Below are positions 1-11,800 of a stretch of 45,580 nt of DNA, one piece after another. The notes below the pieces were generated by a model. It had not been told where the DNA came from and did no database searches. It saw only the letters and a program-made list of their open reading frames with translations. Position 1 is the first letter of the stretch; each line of letters opens with the position of its first letter. The DNA lies in NCBI GenBank assembly GCA_015852425.1, contig JAAAIG010000105.1, forward strand, positions 6,926 through 52,505, read 5' to 3'. The translations under genes were made by a program, and so were the position numbers. The stretch is from Gryganskiella cystojenkinii. Taxonomy: Eukaryota; Mortierellomycota; Mortierellomycetes; Mortierellales; Mortierellaceae.

Positions 1-38
1 ACAATCTTTTTGGTCCGTATCCCTTACCTTGTCTGCAG

Positions 39-911
39 GTCGCCTTCGGCAGCGGAAACGGTCCTTTGGGTGGTTGGCTCGACACATCCTATGATTTCCT
101 GACATTCGGTCTCTGGAGTTTCTGTGAAGGCTCCGCCGATGTTGTCAGTGCCTGCAGTGAAGGAAAGATCGGATACACTCTAGGTGAGAATACGCCAGTC
201 ATACGATAATGTGTGGGTAATGACGTGCAATATCTCCTTGATGCCAGCTTACTGACAAGCCTCAACCTCAATAATTTTTTCTTTCCTTTTTTGTTGCATG
301 GCGACAATGACTCTGTGATCTCATCATTGCCCTCGTAGAACCCATTCCGGCCATCTACAACGTTGACCAGCAATACGTCTCCAACGGTGTCCGAAACTTC
401 GGCAAGGTCACCGTTCTTTATATCCCTGGTAAGCCTTCCTCAGAAAATGAGAGGGAGAGGCGTAAACTATTAACCCATGAGCCCGTGAACTAACCAAAGC
501 TTTCATCTTCCTTATATCCTAAACCATTCCAATCATGATTTATTAGCCGCATGCATCGCCTTTCTCGCATTCTTGATCTCGTTCGTGGCATTGTTTCCCC
601 GATTCCGAAAGCGTTGGATGCACGCCGTCTCGGCGTTGTTGTCGTTGATCGTCACCCTTTTCTGTGTCCTCTTGTTGGTCGTCGTCTTTACAGTCTATGG
701 TACCCGCAAAGTCCAATACGAAAACTATTTGGTCCCTCAGCCGACGCAGATCAAGTTTGGTCCCGGTATGTGGATCACCCTGGCGCTCGTACCGTTGACG
801 GTCTTTGGATCGCTCTTTGGTGCCTTTGCGGTCTGTTGCCCTGGTCGTTTGGAGAGAAGATCAAGAGATGCGCCTGCATCCAAGGAGGAGATCACTGAGC
901 CTTCTGCTTAA
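39..911 (+). CDS. Sur7/PalI-family membrane protein, 3' part (5' end outside the window)
   Basis: Partial gene. Exons 39-183, 339-428 and 547-911 join in phase with GT-AG introns; bases 1-38 are the end of a further intron (ctgcag acceptor). About 199 residues are visible. The first visible exon has the extracellular-loop pattern of this family: GLWSFCEG, then a second Cys, then GKIGYTLEPIPAIYN, resembling the LWxYC...C...GYxFDP signature. Three hydrophobic segments follow: ACIAFLAFLISFVALFP, a long one around AVSALLSLIVTLFC, and MWITLALVPLTVFGSLFGAF. The first of the family's four helices must lie upstream. The short tail is charged and ends EEITEPSA. Family members sit in the plasma membrane, in eisosome/MCC domains (Sur7) or in ambient-pH sensing (PalI/Rim9); the sequence does not say which role applies here. 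A claudin-like tetraspan protein is the alternative. Confidence 0.72.
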
Positions 912-1313
912 AGCGAGAGGAGAACTCCACCTCCTTCCTATATCGGAATGAACCGATTTCAACTGTTCGGCGATCGCCAACAACGTATTTTTTACGTTTC
1001 CGTATCCATATTTCATAGCCAAATAGTATCTTCCTTAATCTATTTATTTTTCAATTGCATAAGAACCATCTTTTTTTATTCTGCTTTTCCTTAGTGTTGT
1101 TCTTTCGGTCGTGAAAATGACTCTGACAATCCTGCCAAACTGGATGCCGCTCTTTTTTTTTAATTTATCTCCTAGAGTTGAAAAACGCGTCTCATCGCGT
1201 TCTATTTTTGTGCATCTAATTTGACTCTTTTTTTTTTTTTTTGGTTTACTTCATTGCATCTCTTTGTGCTTTCCCGTCCATTACTCTTTTTTGTTTTTTG
1301 CTCATTCTTTCCC
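912..1313. other. Intergenic spacer between two same-strand genes
   Basis: About 400 bases hold the 3' flank of the membrane-protein gene and the promoter/leader of the RABL3-like gene. The right half is very T-rich, with runs of 8-14 T, and continues directly into the RABL3 leader. No open frame or RNA gene was seen. Confidence 0.6.
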
Positions 1314-2667
1314 ATGACAATGTACAACTCGAACGACCACCGCCGGGCAGCATCATACGGCTCAGAGGACAGCTTCAAAGTCCTAGTCCTCGGAGACTCG
1401 GGCGTCGTAAGAGCCTTCTCATCATGCTTTACGCACCTGTGCATGTCGTTACCTTCAGCTGTGCATTTCACTTAACATTCCACATGTACCTCATCTCCAT
1501 TTTCAGGGCAAAACAACATTGGTCCATGCGTTCTGCCACGACGAAGTCCTCCAGTCACCGATGCCAACCATCGGTTGCAATGTCCAAGTCCGCTTACATT
1601 CCTCAACCATCCCTTCAGCAGCCACCGCGACCAACAGCGCCGGTGTTCGGTCAGCAATCATCCCCTCGCTCTTTCCCCGATCCAACAGCAACGTATCAGA
1701 CCCCTCCTCGGACGGTCATTCCCATCACCAACCAAAGTTTATCGAGTTCTACGACGTCACGGGTTCCCCCTCTGTCCGGGATCCCAGCACAAGGAACATG
1801 TTTTACAGAGGAACGGCCTATCAAGGCATCATTCTCGTCCATGATCTCTGCAACAGGCGCAGTTATGACAATCTCTGGAAATGGATCGGATCTTATTTGG
1901 AGATCTCGTCCTCGCCGGCTGCTGCTGCTGCTGGTGGATCAACATCGTTTGGCTATGGAGGAGGGAACTATGGGAATCAGTTGAACATTCCACTTTTGGT
2001 CGTCGGTACAAAGACGGACATGGTCGCCAGTGGCGGCGGGGGTCTTGGAGCAGCAGCTGGAGTTCCAGGAGCCATCGACCTAGTACAAAAATACGGAGGA
2101 GAAGCCGTCTCGGTCTGTACAGTCTCACCAGCAGAGTTCATGCCCAACTCTTCAGCCTCGATCGCCTTCAACATGTTTTTGAATCAGGTCGTGGATCCGA
2201 CTTCGTCTTCGACTCTGCCTCGATCCAGGACACCCTCCAACAATCAAGTTTACGGTCGTCCAATGTCACCATCACCCGTCCCATCGCCCTCTCGAATCAC
2301 GACGACTACAACAACAACGACCCGCCCTCCGCCCACGCCTACCCCTACGCAACAGGATCGACGGAGGCAACAATACTCTCAGCAAGACGAGGACGACTCG
2401 CAATCACCAGTAATCCCTATCATGGATTTTGCCACGTTTACAGGAGGCAGCGGTGGAGGCAGTTTCGACAACACAGCCCAGTCAGATGTATCGGATCGGA
2501 TACCGTCATCCAGCAGTGCCAGCAGCAGTAGCGGCTTCAGCAGTCACCCCCTTCGAGCCCAATACGAACGGAACCGTGCACTTCAAGGGCAATACAGCAA
2601 TATGAGTGTACCCGTCTACACCCAACCCAGCGCAAGTCGAGGCCATACCCCTTCAGGGTCCCGGTAG
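1314..2667 (+). CDS. RABL3: RABL3-like small GTPase with a long disordered tail
   Basis: Exons 1314-1406 and 1507-2667 (phase 0, GT-AG) give 417 residues. The intron cuts the P-loop between GDSGV and GKTT, so only the spliced product has the G1 motif. Then come PTIGCNV (switch I), FIEFYDVTGSP in the G3 position, GIILVHDLCNRRSYDNLWKW, and PLLVVGTKTD (G4). The VHDLxNxxSxxNLxxW stretch and GTKxD are characteristic of RABL3 rather than ordinary Rab proteins. A Ser/Ala/Gly-rich insert sits between the helix after the VHDL motif and G4. After the GTPase fold there are about 170 disordered Pro/Ser/Thr/Gln-rich residues. No C-terminal prenylation cysteine is present, as in animal RABL3. The first ATG in frame after the T-rich leader was chosen. 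The next gene, 118 bp away and convergent, encodes a RAP1GDS1-like protein. Confidence 0.85.
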
Positions 2668-2785
2668 CAACGTTTTCAAAAACATAATAAAGACAAGGAA
2701 ATAATAAAGATGCCAGTCTTTATGTCAGCTTAAAAAATAATCATTTTGAGATAAGTATAATAGTACCGTTTTTAGTTTTTAGTTT

Positions 2786-5700
2786 TTAAAGTCTAGAAAG
2801 GACCTCGTTGATGGCGGTCTTGACCAATGGTCGAGTCTCGGGCTGAGACAGGACTTGGTTCAGGGTGTCCTTGATCCCAGAAGACGTCAAGAACGTCAAA
2901 TAAGCGGGATCTAAAAGAATGCAGATGAAAATATTTATGGTTGGGTCAAAAAAACCTATGCCGCCAAAAAAAAAAAAGCTGTACAGCACCAAAGAGTCAC
3001 TTTTGGGAATTACCTTCACCCTCACGTCTTGCAGAGTCCAGGGAGTTACGCAAGAGCACACAGACGTTTGTACGGACTTCATCGGGGCATTTGCTGTCCT
3101 CATTTTTAATCAAGCACAAGAGACTCTCCAACAACGTGAACGAAGCGGCCCTCTCGGCGGGTCCTTCTTCAGAAATTGTCGTTTCTGGATCCGGTTGAGG
3201 TGTCACAGCAATGGAGACGAGTGAGTCCAAGACGGCATTCTTGTCTAATGTCATACACAAATGAAAGATTAACTTGCGGCCTGTTAAGAAAACAATGAAA
3301 ACATAGCACTCGATCAGAACCTCCCACCCCGCACTCAACGACTTTCCTACCTTGAGTAGGGCTGGTGACTAAAAGAGTAAGTGCAATGATGCCTTCGTTT
3401 TGAAGAACCACAAACTTGGGGTTACGGGTCATAGCAGCAATCGGGAGAACGACATCTGTCCTGTTGAGTGTCTGTTGAAGGGCTCTGACTGATCCATTAT
3501 CAATATCCTTCATGCTATCGCTGCCCCAAGTGACTTTGATCAGGTTGCACAACGTCCTCGTTCCCTCACTCTTCAATGCGAAATCATCTGTCCGATCAAT
3601 CAACTCGACCAATGTCGAAAGTGGGGTCTCCAATTCCTCCTCAGAGTTTGGGGTGGATGACAAAGTCTCAAAGGGTTCTCGTCCAGAGATAACACGAATC
3701 GAGTTATAGCCGTCGTTGGTGCAGAGTCGCTTCAAGATCCCAACAATGTTGGATTGCAAAGGAAGCGCATTGTCCTTCTTCAAAAGTGGGAAACAAGCCT
3801 GGATCACACCAGCGTTACCCATATCTTCCCGGTTCCGCTCTAGATGCATGGGTATAAAAGAAAAGAGTAAATTATCAGTAGGGGAGGCGAAAGTTACCTA
3901 GAAGACGTATAAAAGTCTGTAAAAAATGTCTCCTATCCAAGGTCAATTACCTGGGAGAGCAAGGTTCCTGAGAACACCTGTTGCGGCATGACTAGCCTTC
4001 AAGTCAGTAGCCTTTCTGACCACATGGATTAATGGTTCCACAGCCTGGTATTCGTGAACTAGACTGACACAGTGTTCATCTATTGATAATGGCGACGTGT
4101 TAGATGTGAATTTGTTCAAAATAATAAATGGAACTGAGGACGAAAAAAAAAAAAAAATCAATATATAACAAATCTTACCAGAGCGTGCCACGTTTCCGAG
4201 ACAGAGCGCTGCACATGTCTGCAAATCCTCGCGATCAGCAATATCGAGCCACTCCAGGAATCGGCTCATAATCTCTTTGTTGTTAAAGATGGGCACCATG
4301 TTGGCGTCTATGACATTCATGGAAGCGATGGAAACAAAAAGAGTTATTAGTATTCACATCACGTCATATCAAATTCAAGATGCACCTCATTACCAGCTCC
4401 AGTTGTGCTTTACCAGCAAGAGTAACGGACACGACAGTCTCGATCAAGTCGGCCTTGATCGCAGCAAATTTCTTTCCATCCTCCTCGGCCTCCTCCTTAG
4501 TCTTTCCTTCGTCCGAGGTTCCTGCGTGTTCCAAAATATTCAATAATGGTGTCAAAAGACCCTCCTGAAAGATGGCGATCTGTGCGGAATCCTTAGCGGC
4601 GACAGGTCGCAGGATGTCCGTTACGGCATCCGTAATATCCATGTAACCCTCCACGTCCTCGCATGTCTTTTCCAAAAGTTGAATCAAAGTCTTTATGCCC
4701 GAGTTCTTGATCACAGCTTGGATACCAGTGTCTAAAAACAACAAGGCATAGCAAGAGAGAGCGAGGTCATAATGAGCGAAAACGAAGAAATAAATGAACA
4801 TGTCTGAACTCATTCCCCACAGAAGCAAAAAACAACTTAAACAGTGACACACATACCAAGCTCGCACAAGAACGCGGTGACACGCGCCGCAATCGTCATG
4901 CTGACTTCGTTCGTCTCAATATCCTTGGACTGCAACACCTTGAGCAGCTGTTGCACTGCTCCCAACTCTACAGCCTTGGTCTGGGCAGGTTCTATTTCAA
5001 AACAAGCAAGAGGGAATCGAAGACAAGAAAATTATCAGCATGTTGAGAGAACCCAAGTGACTTTGCAAATATCACGGGGAAGAACAAGAAGTCAAACAAA
5101 AAGAATGGTAAAAAGCGTACCGCATGACATGGTCGTGTTCAAGAGAGCTCCACAGGCATTCTTGATCGGTTCAGGATGCGTCGACTCACGAAGGACCTCA
5201 ATAATGGTATTAAACGCATTCTCCTTCAACAAGATCAACCTATTGGCCTCTGTGAGAAAAACACCAGTTGAGTGAACAAGTTAGCAAGTCAAGAATGAGT
5301 GGTTCTTTTAAACGTTCAATCCCCTGCATTCATTTTTTTTTGCCAGTCATATCTCGTTTACCATGATCGACACATGCATTCGCAAGAGCGCGCATGGCCT
5401 GGATATCGACGTGTCCCCGACGTTGCTTGTTCAATGCCTCGAGGCTGACAATCAACCCAATCACAGGGGAGTCCCCAATGGGTGTCCTGGCTTGCTCTGT
5501 TTCAAAAGGATAAAGAGATTCGTGGATTTTAATGCTAGAGCCACGTATCCTCCCAATAAAACCGTGAGAGAAATCAGAGCTGTGCTCTGGAGAGCCTTCC
5601 CATTTGGACTTTTTCTTTTTCTTTTTACCTTGACGGGCTGCATCACCAAAGAATTGAAAGTCATTGGCGACATGATCCCAGATATCGTCATTGGCGTCGT

Positions 5701-6113
5701 TGGTCTCCAATTGAGACTTGGCGGCTTCGAGCCGGGCAACAAATTGAGGGATCAGAGCTTCAACCGAAAAGGGATCAGCGGCTAAAATAAAATAAAAAAG
5801 TAAAAAAAAAGTTACGACACAGGGTCATTGAAGAGGAATGAGGTTGCTAATCCTCGGTACATTCACATGAAAGCTGACGAGTTGACCAGTGTCAAGGTAA
5901 GATACCTTGAGAAGAGAGTTTAATATCCTGGACGAGACTCGTAAAGGATGCGTCGTCCTGTGGGGTGGTATCTAATATAAAAAAAACGCGATGGAACAAT
6001 GATGCAAAAGCCGAAAAGAACTGTCAGCATCGAGGGGGGCTTTGCGGAGAATGTGTGGTTGTGTCCATAGAGATGAAAATATGCTTCTTGCCAGTGTTGT
6101 TGGAAGACATCAT
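2786..6113 (-). CDS. RAP1GDS1: Armadillo-repeat protein, RAP1GDS1/SmgGDS-like
   Basis: Twelve exons on the complement: 6092-6113, 5906-5971, 5629-5781, 5362-5496, 5121-5249, 4857-4991, 4414-4731, 4179-4307, 3951-4079, 3351-3839, 3014-3244 and 2786-2910. All introns are phase 1. Total 686 residues (animal SmgGDS about 600). Armadillo repeats recur, for example ANRLILLKENAFNTIIEVL, LQTCAALCLGNVARS, ASHAATGVLRNLALP and ALPLQSNIVGILKRL. SmgGDS proteins chaperone small GTPases with polybasic tails around prenylation and act as weak exchange factors. Exon 1 is the least certain part: a 22-nt ATG exon needs a GC-AG intron (donor ACTG/gcaaga). Exon 11 has two in-phase donors 6 nt apart; the outer one (gtaatt) was chosen because the other donors start gta. 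A generic armadillo/importin-like protein is the alternative, but length and the LCLGN/RNLA pattern favour SmgGDS. Confidence 0.8.
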
Positions 6114-6422
6114 CTAGAAAAGGGGCGTTGCTGTAGTAGAAGAATGTGAATGGGACGTAAGAGAAGAGAGTGTAAAGAAAGACAGAATGAATGATGTTGC
6201 AGTGAACGAATGGAAAGCATGTCACAAGAAAGGCCGGCGGAGTTTGCTTTGTGTTCCCGTTACCCTCTCTCACTGCATTTTTCAGCTCTTTTTTTCTCTC
6301 TCTTTTCACTTTCCTTCCGTCAATTCCTCCACAACCTCTTCCCTCTTTTTGCCTTCAACACTCCTACTCTTTCACAAACCCACCTCGGCTCGTTTTCTTC
6401 TTTTCTCGCAATACACAACAGC
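6114..6422. promoter_or_regulatory. Divergent promoter region, RAP1GDS1-like / CoA-binding gene
   Basis: A 309-bp spacer between two start codons reading outward. The right half (about 6250-6410) is strongly CT-rich on the + strand, forming a pyrimidine leader for the CoA-binding gene. No clear TATA box was found on either side. Confidence 0.5.
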
Positions 6423-6948
6423 ATGCCTTCGTCTCCTACTGTGGCCGTCCTCATCCGTGAGTTCTTCAACTCTGCGGAGCAAAAGTTTGCAGTCGTGGGA
6501 GCCAGCACCAACCGTGCAAAGTTTGGCAACAAGATCCTTCGTTGGCAAGTGTCTCGTTTTTTTCACTCGCTATCCTTCACCACGCCTCTTAGATGCTTGA
6601 CTGACGCGTGCACTCGACGCCATCATTTCCATAAATAGGTACATCGACAATGGTTACAAGGCTGTACCAGTCAACCCGAGAGAAAGCATCATCGAAGGCC
6701 AAGCCTGTGTTACTAGTCTGTCCAAGCTTCCTGGAGATCCTTCCGAGTACCATGTCTCTATCATCACTCCACCTGCGGCCACCAAATCAGTCCTCGAGGA
6801 AGCGCATCAGATCGGTATATCGCGTGTCTGGTTACAACCTGGCGCCGAATCTGCAGAGGCAATCGCTTTTGCGAGACAGAACGGGCTCAAGATCTTGGCC
6901 GAAGGCCCCTGTGTGCTTGAGAACGGCATCCCCGCATCCGATTTGTAA
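6423..6948 (+). CDS. CoA-binding (Rossmann, YccU-type) domain protein
   Basis: Exons 6423-6544 and 6639-6948 give 143 residues, the usual size for this one-domain family. N-terminal FAVVGASTNRAKFGNKILRW has the Gly-containing first strand/turn of the CoA-binding Rossmann fold. It continues YIDNGYKAVPVNPRESIIEG, VSIITPPAATKSVLEEA, and GISRVWLQPGAESAEAIAFA, then the closing GLKILAEGPCVLENG. In bacterial YccU-like proteins the Cys of the GPCxL motif is conserved; the biological role is unknown. The intron must start with GC (TTG/gcaagt) because only that donor restores TGG-TAC (Trp-Tyr) in frame with the tag acceptor at 6638; a CTGAC branch site is present. The stop lies 33 bases from the end of the oppositely oriented hydroxylase gene, so the 3' UTRs must overlap. 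Confidence 0.85.
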
Positions 6949-6980
6949 AAAGAGAGGTATATTATTCTATTCTACTTGTA

Positions 6981-8634
6981 TTATTGCTTCTCTTCTTCTC
7001 CCTCCTCCTTGTCCTCGTCATCGTCATCGTCGTCCTCATCATCGCTCACAGAGTAGAGAAGACTCAACTCCCGTCGTCGAGCGTCACCAACACGTGCGGT
7101 CAAATACCGAATAAACCTTAACGTACCCTCGTCTCTCAAAACCACCGTCAATGTGTTGGGTCGGGGATAAAGCGTCAACAAGTTGGCCTTGTCTGCAACG
7201 TAATGCGTCGCACCCGCGCCCCAATCCTCACTCCACTCTGGTTGACCTGCTCCAAAAGAAGGAAAACTGAGCGTGACATCCAGTCCATCCTTTTCCAACG
7301 CATGATCGTGCAACAAAGTGTAATCACCCTTCTTGAACATCCGGAGTTCACTATTGACGGCCAAAAAACTCAAGTTCGTAATCTTTTTCAGGTATGATTC
7401 GAATAAGCTGGACTTGAACATGGACTGGAGTCGTTGCAACGTTGGTGGGATCATGCCCTGGTTTCGTTCCGAGATACGGTGATAACTGCGGACATGACTG
7501 GGTCCCATCTTTTCATCCCATAACGCCTGGTCCGTGCCCTGACCCTCACTGGGGCCTATCGCCACTAATTCCTCGAGCAAAGCATCATAGACTGTGGGCT
7601 TGAGAAACTTTTGCAGCTCGATTGAACTTTGTTCCAAAAAGACGTTGCAGATATTCTCGATCGCCCCTTTGGTGAGATAATCCGGGTTCAACAAATCCTC
7701 GAGAGAAGCAGCCTCAGGTTGTTGAGAAATGGGTTCGAATGGGCAGGTCTTGGAGACCAATTTGGTCTTCAGCGGTCCATGGAACCAACCCGAGATCGAG
7801 ATACGACTCTTGTCCCTGGTCAAAACCTCGGCTACTTGATGGTATGACATGGAGGAGAGCTCAAAGAACGCGAGTGTGTTTCTCACAGGCACCAGGGATT
7901 GTGCTACTTCCACGGGGTATCCTGTCTCGTTGCTTTGGTAGTACCACGAAGACGATAGAAATGTTAGAAAATTTTGCATAATAGGAAAATAGCATAATAG
8001 CATAGTAATCAGCCATCTCGGGTCCATACCACTTAAACAGATCCAGTGCTCCGCCATCGGCTGCAGTCCAATCCTCATCAACGAGGTAAAGGATGAAGGC
8101 AATCCGACGACCTTCCTTCTCGTTCTTGATATCATCATCGTGACACAACAGATAGCATCCCTCGTGGTACTGATTTCCGTTCAGGTCGATCACAGAGGGG
8201 TCCAAGTCGATGCCTGTCAGAGACGACATCATGGCAAAGAACTCTTGCGAGTAGATCGCATTCTTTAACGCCACAATATGTGGTTTCCTGGACAGACGCA
8301 GATCCTCTGACTGGTAAAATTCGTAGAGATCGTTCGATTTGTGATAGTATTCCTCAAGGAGCAACTCTTCTCGCAGGGTCTTGAGAAAGTCGGTCGATTG
8401 TAAGAAATTGGGGAGAGAGACAGTTGGATAAGGGCTATCGAGGATCTTGGCTTGACTTTGCGTATCGTCAAAGGCTTTACGGTCGCGGAATGCCTTTCTG
8501 AAAGGTGTGACAAAGTCAGGTTGACTGTATCGGGTATTGAAGAGCGGCAGGTCGACCGTGACAGGATCTTGGAGACTAAGCTTGGATCGTTTCAGGGGTA
8601 CGCTCGAGTGCTGGACGAGCTCGTGTTTCGCCAT
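6981..8634 (-). CDS. TPA1: Prolyl 3/4-hydroxylase, Tpa1/Ofd1 (OGFOD1) family
   Basis: Exons 8030-8634 and 6981-7932 on the complement give 518 residues. N-terminal catalytic double-stranded beta-helix: DLNGNQYHEGCYLLCHDDDIKN supplies the iron ligands HxD, RRIAFILYLVDEDWTAADGGALDLF follows, and KSRISISGWFHGPL contains the distal His after the 2-oxoglutarate-binding Arg. A second, degenerate hydroxylase-like domain fills the C-terminal half, and an Asp/Glu-rich tail (SDDEDDDDDDEDKEEGEEE) ends the protein. In yeast and animals this enzyme hydroxylates a proline of ribosomal protein uS12 (Rps23) and affects translation termination; in fission yeast Ofd1 links oxygen to sterol signalling. The intron donor has two possibilities 3 nt apart (gtggta or gtatgg); the second gives a loop length matching OGFOD1. 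Divergent from valyl-tRNA synthetase, with 253 bp between starts. Confidence 0.9.
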
Positions 8635-8887
8635 GGCGATAATTTGATGAATGAAGAAGGAGTGAATGAGAAAGAATTGTAAGGGTGACACGGTGAAACG
8701 CCCATGTTTTTTCGCAATGCTGAAATTGTTGACGGTGGCCGTGTGACTGCTTTTTAGAAAGTGGTGGCAACGGAAAGAGACCTGAAAAAACAGACCGTGA
8801 GGAAGAGAATTCCCTCCCTCATTCCCTTTCCTTCTCCTTGACTCATTCTCTGCTTTGTTCGTCTTTACCCGACACTAGACGTGAATC
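8635..8887. promoter_or_regulatory. Divergent promoter region, Tpa1-like / valyl-tRNA synthetase
   Basis: A 253-bp spacer between two outward-reading start codons, so both translation-related genes share this control region. The side next to the synthetase has a CT-rich leader (8808-8870). No clear TATA element. Confidence 0.5.
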
Positions 8888-11800
8888 ATGCAGCGGGCCA
8901 TCGGAATCGGGCGGCTGACTCAACGGTCATTTCATGGTCGCATTCGCATTCATTCTTCTTCCCAGCTCAGACGACCTTTGCATTCAGGCACAACCTTGCG
9001 CTCCGACAAGGCACCACGACCAACAACGATACCCCAGAAACCAAAGCGCGAATTAGAAAAATATGACACTGTAATACGCCAATACCTCTGATAGTTGGAT
9101 ATCATATTTTCGCAAAAAAAGAAAAGGCGTTTGGTTCCTTCTCGTCGTAATCCTAACACTTTATACTGTTTCAATTTCGATCTACAGAGCATAGTCGAGT
9201 CTGGCTGGTATGAATGGTGGGAGTCACAAGGTAAAGGACAAATGGCCATACTCGCTCCACAAAAACCGCTACGGAAAGGGAAAGCCTTGATCACTTGATT
9301 GAACATATATCTATCATGTCGTTTCCTATAGGCTTCTTTGCACCACGAGTAGCAGCTTCAGGGACCTCAAGCTCCAACAGCGACGAAAAGACAAAGCACT
9401 TCACTATGATCACTCCACCGCCTAATGTGACAGGGTACCTGCACATCGGCCACGCTCTTACAGCCTCGATCCAAGACTCTATTGTTCGTTGGCGCCGCAT
9501 GCGTGGCGAATCCGTCTCTTGGATTCCTGGAATGGATCATGCTGGTATCAGCACGCAGACCGTTGTGGAAAAGAAACTGATGCGGGAACAAAAAAAATCT
9601 CGTCACGACATTGGACGCGAAGCCTTTATTGAGCAGATCTGGGATTGGAAACAGCTGCATGGTGATCGGATCACGGAACAATTTAAACGCATGGGCGCCT
9701 CCATGGATTGGGGCCAGAGTTTTTTCACTCTAGATGAAACTCGATCTCAGGCGGTGCAATCGGCCTTTATCAAGTTGTTTCAGGATGGTCTTGTGTACAG
9801 GGATACGAGGTTGGTCAATTGGTGTTGCGCCCTCGAAACCGTTATCTCGGACATTGAGGTCGAGTACGAGGATATCCCTGGCAGGACCATGTTGAATGTT
9901 CCTGGACGACTCAAGAAGTAAGTATCTGCTTTAAGATCACTGCAGGCTCGGCTCCAAATATATCAAAACAAAACGCCGATATGATATTGACATGAACAAT
10001 CCGTTCTCCTTGTTAGGGTGGAATTCGGCGTTCTTCATGACTTCGCCTACAAGCTGGACCACGACCCAACACAGGAACTGGTCGTGTCGACGACGCGTAT
10101 TGAAACCATGCTCGGAGACGAGGCTGTGGCGATTCACCCGGATGATGAGCGGTATAAGCACCTGCATGGCAAGTTCGTGGTCCATCCCATCTCGGGCAAA
10201 CGTCTCCCGATCGTATGTGACCCAGAATTGGTCGACATGGCCTTCGGAACCGGTGTTGTCAAGGTAAAGCAATTGCAAAGTACATGGTCTTTAACTAGTA
10301 AGTGCAACTAAAGTGCTTGCAGGTTGCTGATCTAACTGTTTTTTTTTGGTATATAGGTCACACCAGCACACGATCCTAACGACTATGCATGCGGGCGGAG
10401 GCATAACCTGCCTATCATCAATATACTGGACAAGGACGGAAAATTCAACGCCAACTGTGGAGCAAAAGAATACGAGGCAAGAATCAACATATTTTTACTT
10501 GCGGACGAAATTAGCGCGATATGTGAACAGTATGATAGGTTGCTAACGCGCCCGAACCATTGTATTTTATAGAACTTGAACAGATTCGATGCTCGCGAGA
10601 AGATTGTTGCCGAGCTCAAGGAGATGGGTCTTTACAGAGGCAAGACCGAAAACCATGCCATGCGTCTGGCCCGCTGCTCTCGATCCGGGGATGTGATTGA
10701 GCCCATGGTGATGCCTCAATGGTAAGGATTACTCGTGGTGTACACTATAGTAACTCTTGTTGCGATTATTCCTGCCTCGGTTATGAAACTGACATTCCTC
10801 TATTTATTCGGCCCAACAGGTACATTAAATCGGATGGACTTGCTCAGAGGGCGCTCGAGGGTGCAGCGAACAAGGAGCTCGTCTTTCATTCGGACTCGGC
10901 TCTCAAGGACTGGAACCGGTGGCTGGAAAACATTCAGGACTGGTGTATTTCTCGGCAGCTCTGGTGGGGCCATCGTATCCCAGCCTACAAACCCATCTTT
11001 GATCAAACCTCTGTCGCATTGGACCCAAGTTTCGGTGATGGGCCTTGGTTCGTGGCCGAGACTGCCGAAAGTGCCAGCCAACAGATTACGCAATTCTTGA
11101 GGGACAAGGGTCTTCAAGATCATAAATTCAAGGTCGTTCAAGACGAGGATGTTCTCGATACCTGGTTCTCTTCAGGTTTGTTACCTCTTTCCGCCCTCGG
11201 CTGGACAGGACACCCTCTAGCCTCTGGTGGTCTGATTCCAGAGCGATACCCTACCAACATGATCGAGACCGGAACCGATATTATGTTCTTCTGGGTTGCC
11301 AGGATGGTCATGCTCTGTACACATATTTCCAGTCAGGTTCCCTTCAAGGATATCATGTTCCATGCGATGGTCCGGGACGCTCAAGGCCGCAAGATGAGTA
11401 AATCGGTCGGCAACGTGATTGACCCTTTACATGTCATTGAGGGTATCACTCTCAAAGAGCTGAAGGCGACCCTCGAGGGTGGTAACTTGGCCCCCAAGGA
11501 AGTCAAACGATCCCAAAGTCTGATGGACAAGGAATTCCCAAAGGGGATCAAGGCTAGTGGTGCGGACGCGCTTCGATTTGCCCTGGTTGCTTCAACGCAA
11601 CAGACACGACAGATTAACCTCGATCTCTCGAACGTGACCTCGGCTCAACATTTCGCCAACAAGCTCTGGAATGTGGCCCAGTTTTACAACTATCGGACAC
11701 GGCTGTACGACGTCTACCATGAATCATCCGTCAACTCGGAATCCGTTCTTGCCGCAGGAATGGAACAACTCCGACAGGATACGAGGTCACCGTTGGGATT

